From an uncultured Pseudomonadota bacterium (GTDB lineage: Bacteria > Myxococcota_A > UBA9042 > CAIXZC01), in NCBI GenBank assembly GCA_937884235.1, contig CALGBT010000466.1, positions 1 to 11,853 of the forward strand: 11,853 bases of DNA, written 5' to 3'. Within the stretch, counting starts at the first letter, position 1. The number at the start of each line of letters is the position of its first letter. Below, piece after piece: positions 6,887-11,853 of the stretch. Below the pieces are notes generated by a model that worked only from the letters and a program-made list of their open reading frames with translations, made no database searches and had not been told where the DNA came from. The position numbers and the translations under genes were made by a program.

Positions 6887-7939
6887 CTAGCGCATCGTCT
6901 CGACCTTGTATTCCCCAACTGTCCTCGTACTCTTGCCGGCCCCATCGGACAGCTCCATTTCGGCGCGGAAGAGATAGCGCCGGGGATTGATGAATTTCCG
7001 GATGATGGCCGCCTGGAGGGCCGGCAGTTTCTTGAGGCGGTCCCGTACACCGCCCAGCTTGTCTGCCTTGATGGCTCCCATGACCTCGCCGTCTGGTCCC
7101 TTGAGCAGGAGTGACCACGGCAAAGCCGCACCCCTGGTGTCCTTGACGTTGGTCGGCTCAATGGTGAGGCGGTTGGTCCGTAGCACGTACTTCTCTCCCT
7201 GCACAGCCACCGCCCACCCGTGGCGTGTCCCCCCAAACTGCTCGGTCAGTTGGAACCCCTGGAAGAGGACTGGATGATCGGGGTCTTTGCCTTTGAAGTA
7301 GAACCACGTGCTGGGAATGTGCTGTGGCTCCACGGTGGTTGCTGCGTGGGTGAAAATGCAGTAGCCGGCGAGTCTGTACTTGACCTCCCCCACCTGCACC
7401 GTTCCCGTGACCTGCATCTTCGGCCAGACCACCATTGAAACGTAGCCCTGGTCGGCCAGGACAACTTTACCCGTCCCGGGCCTGAATCCTGGGACAACGG
7501 CTCGCAGCTCGGCATCGACTTTGGCGCCATCTGCGTCAAAGCGCAGCTTGATAACGCGCCTGTCGCCACGCATGGAGAAGTCGGGCATCTTCACCTTGAA
7601 ACGGTTGGCGTCGCTGCTCCATGTTCCCTTGGCGAAGGCCCCTTGCATGGGGTGCTTCTTGCCCCTGGTCTTGACATAGCCGTCGGCAAATGCGGACCCT
7701 GGCCCGCCGAGGAGATTGCTCATGCCCACCTTCATGTGCATTTCCACGGTGCCGGTCAGGCGAAAAGTGAAGGTGTAGTCCTCGGAATAGAACTGGCGGT
7801 CACTGGCGGCGCGGTGCGGGAGCAGGTCCGCGTCTTCGGCATCGGCAGGTTCACCTTCAAAGACGCTGGCTTCCCAGGCCCAGGCGGTACTCGCCATGAA
7901 GGAGAAAATGAGAACCAGGACCATCGTTTTGGGTGTCAT
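6887..7939 (-). CDS. Secreted beta-rich protein, possibly lipocalin-like AttH/CrtC/Svf1 superfamily
   Basis: 350 residues from ATG 7939, chosen because AAGGAGGTG (7944-7952) stands just upstream and a textbook signal peptide follows (MTPKT, hydrophobic core, cleavage after AWA at residue 21). The frame is open to 8032, but that extension would encode an arginine-rich non-signal stretch. The mature protein is dominated by alternating-residue strands (for example FTFRLTGTVEMHMKVG). Residues 191-216 read AGYCIFTHAATT...PSTWFYFKG, with a Tyr-His-Trp arrangement recalling the second lipocalin domain of AttH/CrtC/Svf1-type proteins, which bind or modify hydrophobic ligands. A predicted alpha segment (KKLPALQAAIIRKF) lies near residues 303-316. 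The superfamily assignment comes from memory of motif style and is tentative; export from the cytoplasm is firm. It lies 117 bases after tadA on the same strand and could be read through from it or use its own promoter. Confidence 0.75.
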   Translation of the reverse strand: MTPKTMVLVLIFSFMASTAWAWEASVFEGEPADAEDADLLPHRAASDRQFYSEDYTFTFRLTGTVEMHMKVGMSNLLGGPGSAFADGYVKTRGKKHPMQGAFAKGTWSSDANRFKVKMPDFSMRGDRRVIKLRFDADGAKVDAELRAVVPGFRPGTGKVVLADQGYVSMVVWPKMQVTGTVQVGEVKYRLAGYCIFTHAATTVEPQHIPSTWFYFKGKDPDHPVLFQGFQLTEQFGGTRHGWAVAVQGEKYVLRTNRLTIEPTNVKDTRGAALPWSLLLKGPDGEVMGAIKADKLGGVRDRLKKLPALQAAIIRKFINPRRYLFRAEMELSDGAGKSTRTVGEYKVETMR

Positions 7940-7943
7940 GCAG

Positions 7944-7952
7944 CACCTCCTT
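7944..7952 (-). promoter_or_regulatory. Strong Shine-Dalgarno site deciding the start at 7939
   Basis: AAGGAGGTG on the - strand, with the AGGAGG core 6 bases before the ATG at 7939. It is nearly a full complement of the 16S rRNA 3' end, and rules out the longer open frame starting at 8032. Confidence 0.75.
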
Positions 7953-7986
7953 GCCCACGGGCAGTGGGGTCCATAGACGTGGGACC

Positions 7987-8001
7987 GTGAAGCTTCTTCA
8001 C
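7987..8001. repeat. Perfect 6-bp inverted repeat (GTGAAG-CTT-CTTCAC)
   Basis: Lies in the 117-base gap between tadA and the downstream secreted-protein gene, about 48 bases before that gene's start. No T-run follows on either strand, so it is not an intrinsic terminator. It could be an operator or an mRNA leader hairpin; a repeat of this size can also occur by chance. Confidence 0.35.
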
Positions 8002-8056
8002 CCCTGACTGCGCGGCCCGCCTGATGGGCCATCCCGGAGCCCGAAGTGCGGTTCGC

Positions 8057-8536
8057 CTATCGCTTCCGAAGAGCCCGGAAGAAGGTGGAAAGGAGCTCCC
8101 CACACTCATCGGCCAGGAGACCACCCACCACGGGCAAATTGTGATTCAGCCGGCTATCCTCGGGAATCCCGTACAAACTTGCGCAGGCCCCGGCCTTGGG
8201 GTCCAGGGCCCCATATACCAGGCCCTGAATGCGCGCATTCACCAGGGCTCCGGCGCACATCGGGCAAGGTTCCAGAGTAACAAACATGACCGCATCATCC
8301 AGGTACCAGGTACCGGTCCGCCGCGCGGCCGCGCGCAGGGCCAGAATCTCGGCGTGGGCAGTTGGATCTCGTTGCGTTTCACGTCGATTCCCGGCGGCCC
8401 CTATGATCGCGTCACTGCGCACGACGACGGCACCAACCGGAACTTCGCCCAGGGTCTGCGCCAAGAGTGCCTCAGTCAGGGCGGCCCGCATGAAGAAGTT
8501 GCGGCGTTCCTCTGAGATGGTATCCAGTATCGACAC
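8057..8536 (-). CDS. tadA: tRNA-specific adenosine deaminase TadA
   Basis: 159 residues, the usual length. TadA converts adenosine 34 of tRNA-Arg(ACG) to inosine, letting one tRNA read CGU, CGC and CGA; it acts in the cytoplasm as a zinc-dependent dimer. The deaminase motifs are intact: HAE at residues 61-63 (zinc His61, proton-shuttle Glu63) and PCPMC at 90-94 (zinc Cys91 and Cys94). EVPVGAVVV and DPTAHAEILALR match the family closely. I chose GTG 8536, with CAGGA 6 bases upstream. An ATG at 8569 is in frame but lies inside the upstream tRNA gene, and ATG 8491 lacks a well-placed ribosome binding site. The gene follows tRNA-Ser(GCU) and tRNA-Arg(ACG) on the same strand, only 21 bases after the latter's CCA, so it is probably co-transcribed with its own substrate. 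The C-terminal LADECGELLSTFFRALRKR end is typical and complete. Confidence 0.96.
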   Translation of the reverse strand: MSILDTISEERRNFFMRAALTEALLAQTLGEVPVGAVVVRSDAIIGAAGNRRETQRDPTAHAEILALRAAARRTGTWYLDDAVMFVTLEPCPMCAGALVNARIQGLVYGALDPKAGACASLYGIPEDSRLNHNLPVVGGLLADECGELLSTFFRALRKR

Positions 8537-8542
8537 GAGAAA

Positions 8543-8547
8543 TCCTG
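8543..8547 (-). promoter_or_regulatory. Ribosome binding site of tadA within the 21-base tRNA-tadA gap
   Basis: CAGGA on the - strand, 6 bases before GTG 8536. It lies wholly in the spacer left after the tRNA-Arg CCA end, so tRNA 3' processing would leave it on a very short mRNA leader. Confidence 0.55.
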
Positions 8548-8557
8548 AGGATAATGA

Positions 8558-8634
8558 TGGCGCGGACATGAGGATTCGAACCTCAGACCTGCGGTTCCGT
8601 AGACCGCCGCTCTATCCAGCTGAGCTATGCCCGC
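8558..8634 (-). tRNA. tRNA-Arg, anticodon ACG, CCA encoded
   Basis: Full cloverleaf read on the - strand. The acceptor stem GCGGGCA/TGTCCGC has one G-T pair. The D-arm is GCTC/GAGC. The anticodon stem GCGGT/ACCGC encloses the loop CTACGGA, giving anticodon ACG after T33 with G37. The T-arm is TGAGG-TTCGAAT-CCTCA, the discriminator is G73, and the genome encodes CCA (8558-8560). This is the tRNA whose A34 is changed to inosine by TadA, encoded immediately downstream. It lies 34 bases after tRNA-Ser(GCU). Confidence 0.97.
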
Positions 8635-8668
8635 AAAACAATTTCAACACGCCCTGACGAGAGGGACA

Positions 8669-8761
8669 TGGCGGAGAGGAAGGGATTCGAACCCTTGGTA
8701 CACTTTTAAGGCATACACTCGCTTAGCAGGCGAGCACCTTCGGCCTCTCGGTCACCTCTCC
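8669..8761 (-). tRNA. tRNA-Ser, anticodon GCU, CCA encoded
   Basis: Class II tRNA of 93 bases with CCA. The acceptor stem GGAGAGG/CCTCTCC is perfect. The anticodon stem CTCGC/GCGAG encloses the loop CTGCTAA, giving anticodon GCU for AGC/AGU codons. A long variable arm follows, then the T-arm AAGGG-TTCGAAT-CCCTT, discriminator G73 and encoded CCA (8669-8671). It is the first gene after the strong promoter at 8802-8829. Confidence 0.97.
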
Positions 8762-8779
8762 CAATGCACTGTTTGTCAA

Positions 8780-8794
8780 CCTCATTCCATGAGG
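8780..8794. repeat. 6-bp inverted repeat in the tRNA-Ser leader (CCTCAT-TCC-ATGAGG)
   Basis: Perfect stems of 6 bp around 3 bases, between the -10 box (8802-8807) and tRNA-Ser. If transcription starts near 8795, the hairpin would be at the very 5' end of the primary transcript. No T-run follows, so it is not a terminator. Confidence 0.35.
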
Positions 8795-8801
8795 CCTGCC
8801 C

Positions 8802-8829
8802 ATTCTATTCTTTGGGAGTTTGCTGTCAA
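8802..8829 (-). promoter_or_regulatory. Sigma-70 promoter for the tRNA-Ser/tRNA-Arg/tadA unit
   Basis: On the - strand the -35 box is TTGACA (8824-8829, perfect) and the -10 box is TAGAAT (8802-8807, 5 of 6), with a 16-base spacer. The bases after the -10 (GGGCAGGCC) form a GC-rich discriminator, as in stable-RNA promoters under stringent control. The predicted start near 8795 leaves a leader of about 34 bases before tRNA-Ser. This is the strongest promoter match I see in the window. Confidence 0.75.
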
Positions 8830-8965
8830 GCATGAATTAGGTGTTGCGCGTGGCCGGGCGTAACGGTGCGACTCTCCGGCATGCGTTTGTCCTTGAAATT
8901 GGTCCAGGTTCGATCCAGTATCTGGTGGTCACAAAGGACTTCGACAATTGGAGAATCGCCCTATC

Positions 8966-8973
8966 AAAGGAGG
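8966..8973 (+). promoter_or_regulatory. Strong Shine-Dalgarno site deciding the acyl-CoA ligase start
   Basis: AAAGGAGG, 5 bases before GTG 8979. The frame is open back to about 8841, but there is no ribosome binding site there and the extra 46 residues do not fit the family N-terminus. Confidence 0.75.
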
Positions 8974-8978
8974 AGACC

Positions 8979-10727
8979 GTGGATCAGCGCTTCTACGTTG
9001 ATGAAAGCAACGTTTGGTTCAAGGCCGAGTCAGGATGGCCTCAGGAAGTCCCGAAGAATATCGATTTTCCTCGCATGACCTTGGGGGAGATGTTTGACGA
9101 GACGGCCAATCAGCACCTCAATGACCGCCTCGGGTGGTTCCTCGATTCCTGGATGACCTATGGCGAGATGAAGGGTCACATTGATGCCCTCGCCACCGCA
9201 TTTCACAACCACGGGTTGCGCAAGGGCGATGTCATGGCGCTGCTCCTCCCCAACAGTTTCCAATACATTATGTGCTACTTTGCCTGTGCCAAGCTGGGCA
9301 TTATTATTTCGGGAGTCAATCCGACCTACAAACCGGGCGAGATTCTGCATCAGTTGAAGACGGTGAACGCCAAGGGCCTGGTGGTCCTAGATGCGCTCTA
9401 TGCCACGGCCATCGAGCCCATCATTTCGCAAAGCGGGGTAGAGTTTCTGGTGCACACCAACGTGGCCGACTTTTTGCCACCCATCAAGCAGGTCCTGGGC
9501 AAGCTCCTGAAGAAGATTCCGGCCGGTCCCGTGCCTCGGCACTCCATTGCCCTCAAAGCCCTGCTGAAGACTCGGCCCAACGTCCCTCAGGTGGAGATCA
9601 ATCCGGAGGAAGACACTGCTACTTACATAATGACTGGTGGCACAACTGGTGTTCCGAAAGCCGCCGTGCTGACACACTTCAACTGCGTCAGCAACGTTGT
9701 CCAGTCGTTGGCCTGGCTCTACGAACTGAAGCCAGGGTTGTGTAATCTGGCGATTCTGCCCTTCTATCACAGCTTCGCCATGACCACGATTCTGAACATT
9801 ACGGTACGGGCAGGCGGCTGGATGATGATCTTCCCGCGGCCGCCGGCCATGGACGAATTGTGCCACCGAGTGGCGACACTGGGGGAGGATCAAAACACGA
9901 TCTTCCTGGGGGCCGAGATTCTCTTCCAGAAGATGGCTGACTACATGGAGGCCAATCCTGGCAAGTACGATCTGTCCAACAAGCTTCTCCATTGCATTTC
10001 CGGGGCGGGCCCCTTGCATCGTCCAGTGCAAGAGAAATTCGAGAGACTTACCAACGCCAAGCTGGTTGAGGGCTATGGGCTGACTGAGGCCTCCCCCGTG
10101 GTAAGCGCCGGGCAGTTCTATGGTGAGCGAGAGATTGGCACCATCGGCTTGCCTTTCCCGGGCACGGATTGGAAGCTCATGGACACGGAAACCACAACGC
10201 ACCAGGTGGAGCCGGGGGAGGAGAACATCGGCGAACTGTGCATCGCCGGGCCGCAAGTGATGAAGGGGTACCTCAATCGCCCGGCAGAGACGGCCGATAC
10301 CATCAGAGAGATGGACGGGAAGCTGTGGCTCCTCACCGGCGACCTCGGCTTCATAAACGAGAAGGGGTCCGTGACCTTGCGGGACCGGAAGAAGCAGCTG
10401 ATCAAGTACAAGGGTTACAGTGTTTTCCCAAAGGAGGTCGAAGAACTTGTTGGTGGCCATCCCATGGTCAACGAGGTGGCGGTGCACGGCTTGCCCGATC
10501 CCGAGGCTGGGGAAATCATCAAGGCGTGGGTCGTCCTCCGTGCCGACTCCAAGGGCAAGGTAACTCCCGAAGAGATGATTGCCTGGGCCAAGGAGAACAT
10601 GACGCACTACAAGGTGCCTCGCCACATTGAGTTCATCGAGGACATTCCGAAGACGCCCGTCGGCAAGGTGCTGCGCCGAGAATTGGCCGAGGCGGACCCC
10701 ATCTACAAGAAATACAAAGGGGCGTAA
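8979..10727 (+). CDS. FadD-like fatty-acyl-CoA ligase (AMP-binding enzyme)
   Basis: 582 residues from GTG 8979. The protein activates a carboxylic acid with ATP to an acyl-adenylate and transfers it to CoA. All core motifs of the adenylate-forming superfamily are present: the phosphate-binding loop TGGTTGVPKAA (residues 219-229), YGLTE (366-370), LLTGD with the ribose-binding Asp455, RDRKK (468-472) as the domain hinge, and the catalytic Lys563 in TPVGKVLRREL. TGGTTG rather than TSGTTG, plus the KVLRREL end, recalls long-chain acyl-CoA synthetases; the substrate cannot be fixed from sequence. One departure is Ala instead of the usual Gly after VPK. No signal peptide or membrane segment is seen, so it is cytosolic or membrane-associated. 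murB begins 8 bases after the stop, suggesting one transcript. The enzyme may serve fatty-acid degradation, lipid synthesis or activation of an aryl acid. Confidence 0.93.
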   Translation: MDQRFYVDESNVWFKAESGWPQEVPKNIDFPRMTLGEMFDETANQHLNDRLGWFLDSWMTYGEMKGHIDALATAFHNHGLRKGDVMALLLPNSFQYIMCYFACAKLGIIISGVNPTYKPGEILHQLKTVNAKGLVVLDALYATAIEPIISQSGVEFLVHTNVADFLPPIKQVLGKLLKKIPAGPVPRHSIALKALLKTRPNVPQVEINPEEDTATYIMTGGTTGVPKAAVLTHFNCVSNVVQSLAWLYELKPGLCNLAILPFYHSFAMTTILNITVRAGGWMMIFPRPPAMDELCHRVATLGEDQNTIFLGAEILFQKMADYMEANPGKYDLSNKLLHCISGAGPLHRPVQEKFERLTNAKLVEGYGLTEASPVVSAGQFYGEREIGTIGLPFPGTDWKLMDTETTTHQVEPGEENIGELCIAGPQVMKGYLNRPAETADTIREMDGKLWLLTGDLGFINEKGSVTLRDRKKQLIKYKGYSVFPKEVEELVGGHPMVNEVAVHGLPDPEAGEIIKAWVVLRADSKGKVTPEEMIAWAKENMTHYKVPRHIEFIEDIPKTPVGKVLRRELAEADPIYKKYKGA

Positions 10728-10735
10728 GCGGCTCT

Positions 10736-11659
10736 ATGCATGAGGCCTTTGTCCAGCGCCTGCGAGGCGAGCTTGCGTGTCCCGTGGCTACGGCTGTGCC
10801 GCTGGCACCGCTCAACACTTTTGGCATCGGGGGCCCTGCAGGTTGCCTGGTCACTCCGGGCACGGTCGCAGATGTCTCTACCACCTTGCACCTCTGCTGC
10901 GAAGCACGAATTCCCCTGTACGTCCTAGGGGCTGGCTCCAATATCATCGTTCCCGACGAAGGCATCGCCGGCGTGGTGCTTCGCCTTGCTGGAGGGCTCT
11001 CTGAGATATCCATGACCGGGGGGTTGATCCGAGCTGCCGGTGGCGTCCTGGACAGGGAATTGGCGGAGTTTGCGTGGCAGCACCAGGTAACCGGCTTCGA
11101 GTGGGTCTACGACATTCCCGGTACGGTGGGCGGGGCGATCTACATGAATGCAGGTAACAACGACGGCGAAGTCAGCCAGACGGTGGTAGCGGTGACCTGG
11201 GTAGCCCCGGACGGCACCATTCATGAGAGTGAATTATCGGACTTGGAGTTGGGTTACCGTCAGAGCCGTTTCCAAGGAACGCCGGGAATCATCGTAGAGG
11301 CGCTATTCCAGCCATTGGGCAGCGATGACCCGGATAGGATCCGCCGCCGCATGGCTGCAATTCAGGCCCTTCGCCAAAGCAAATTCCCACCCGAGACGTT
11401 GTGTGCCGGCTCGATTTTCAAGCGTCCTCCCGGCCACTTCGCCGGGCGACTCATTGAAGCAGCAGGCTGCGGCGGCATGGGGGTCGGCGGCGCTCTGGTT
11501 TCACCGAAGCACAAGGGGTTCATAGTCAACACCGGCGGGGCCACGGCTGCCGATGTACTGCGACTCATCGCTGAGGTTAAAGCGAGGGTACTGGAGGATA
11601 GCGGCGTGCAACTCACCACCGAAGTCGTATCTTTTGCTCCCTTCCTTTCGTTTGCCTGA
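10736..11659 (+). CDS. murB: UDP-N-acetylenolpyruvoylglucosamine reductase MurB
   Basis: 307 residues. This FAD enzyme reduces the enolpyruvyl ether of UDP-GlcNAc with NADPH to give UDP-MurNAc, the second committed step of peptidoglycan synthesis, in the cytoplasm. Signatures: PLAPLNTFGIGG at the N-terminus, GAGSN (65-69) and IPGTVGGAIYMNAG (127-140) for FAD binding, YRQSRF (174-179) with the substrate-binding Arg, GSIFKRP (225-231) whose Ser226 is the likely proton donor, and the C-terminal Glu296 in TTEVV. The length of about 300 and the GSIFKRP context fit type II MurB. The start ATG 10736 is 8 bases after the ligase stop; the closest purine-rich stretch (AAAGGGG, 10717-10723) is rather far, so translation is probably coupled to the upstream gene. 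murB is often found in the mur/fts cluster; no other division or wall gene is visible here. Confidence 0.96.
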   Translation: MHEAFVQRLRGELACPVATAVPLAPLNTFGIGGPAGCLVTPGTVADVSTTLHLCCEARIPLYVLGAGSNIIVPDEGIAGVVLRLAGGLSEISMTGGLIRAAGGVLDRELAEFAWQHQVTGFEWVYDIPGTVGGAIYMNAGNNDGEVSQTVVAVTWVAPDGTIHESELSDLELGYRQSRFQGTPGIIVEALFQPLGSDDPDRIRRRMAAIQALRQSKFPPETLCAGSIFKRPPGHFAGRLIEAAGCGGMGVGGALVSPKHKGFIVNTGGATAADVLRLIAEVKARVLEDSGVQLTTEVVSFAPFLSFA

Positions 11660-11720
11660 GTTCCTGCTGCGAAATGCCCCACCGCTGGCTTCAGCCACGC
11701 CTTCCGGGATGGCCTACCAC

Positions 11721-11853
11721 TCACTCGGAGAAACGAATAGGCCCCAGCATGACGTGCGCCGGTGAGGTTCCACCCAGCAGAAAGGTCTCGTAAGCCTGGC
11801 CCTTTTGGAAGCTCCACAAGCCACCTCTACTTACGGGGACCCGGATCATGAGG
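11721..11853 (-). CDS. C-terminal fragment of an unrecognised protein, start beyond the right edge
   Basis: On the - strand an open frame of 43 codons runs from the right edge to TGA at 11721-11723. Its translation (ending GGTSPAHVMLGPIRFSE) has ordinary protein composition with alternating beta-strand character, while the other - strand frames here are closed or implausible. It converges on murB with a gap of 61 bases. No family is recognised from so short a piece. A tiny standalone gene from an ATG at the second codon is possible but less likely, since no ribosome binding site is visible inside the window. Confidence 0.45.
   Translation of the reverse strand, partial: LMIRVPVSRGGLWSFQKGQAYETFLLGGTSPAHVMLGPIRFSE

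Noticed and set aside
6884..6893. Palindrome GCGCTAGCGC between the convergent genes, considered as a terminator
   Set aside because: It overlaps the stop codon of the - strand gene, has no loop and no adjacent T-run.
8014..8030. GGCCC/GGGCC stem downstream of tadA, considered as a terminator
   Set aside because: Only 5 bp with no T-run on the - strand; read-through cannot be excluded on this basis.
8897..8925. GGTTCGATCC motif resembling a tRNA T-arm upstream of the acyl-CoA ligase
   Set aside because: The flanking bases do not form a 5-bp T-stem and no acceptor or anticodon arm is present, so it is not a tRNA remnant.
9387..10625. 412-codon open frame on the - strand inside the acyl-CoA ligase gene
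   Set aside because: It is antisense to a gene with all catalytic motifs intact; its His/Arg/Gln-rich composition and absence of motifs mark it as a shadow.
11686..11697. TGGC-TTCA-GCCA stem between murB and the right-edge gene
   Set aside because: A 4-bp stem with no T-run on either strand is too weak to call a terminator.

Overview
The window is GC-rich bacterial chromosomal DNA with no phage, transposon, CRISPR or plasmid signature. Two very large secreted proteins built of cysteine-rich modules (alternating CDDGNPCT-type modules with a thrombospondin type 3-like segment; CGxDGCGGxCGxC modules with a DUF4215-like motif) suggest a member of the Myxococcota or another former deltaproteobacterial lineage. 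This taxonomic reading is an inference from protein style only.

Left half (1-6000): two genes for large extracellular proteins run tail to tail and overlap by 10 bases at their stop codons. The left one (+ strand, cut by the window edge) is a cysteine-rich stalk followed by seven tryptophan-marked repeats of 52-55 residues, probably a seven-bladed beta-propeller. The right one (- strand, 1217 residues) is a probable lipoprotein with about 33 cysteine-rich modules of two alternating kinds, a calcium-binding type segment and a beta-rich C-terminal domain. Neither has an assignable function; surface display, adhesion or matrix roles are inferred.

Middle (5888-7939): a divergent intergenic region of 101 bases, an unrecognised secreted 290-residue protein (+), and a secreted 350-residue protein (-) with features recalling the lipocalin-like AttH/CrtC/Svf1 superfamily.

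Information-processing block (8057-8829, all - strand): a consensus-like sigma-70 promoter with a GC-rich discriminator, tRNA-Ser(GCU), tRNA-Arg(ACG), and tadA, the deaminase that makes inosine at A34 of exactly that arginine tRNA. The enzyme gene begins only 21 bases after the CCA end of its substrate tRNA gene. This substrate-enzyme arrangement is the most interesting observation in the window.

Right half (8979-11853): a FadD-like acyl-CoA ligase and murB (peptidoglycan precursor synthesis) are separated by 8 bases and form a likely two-gene operon on the + strand. A partial unrecognised gene enters from the right on the - strand and converges on murB.
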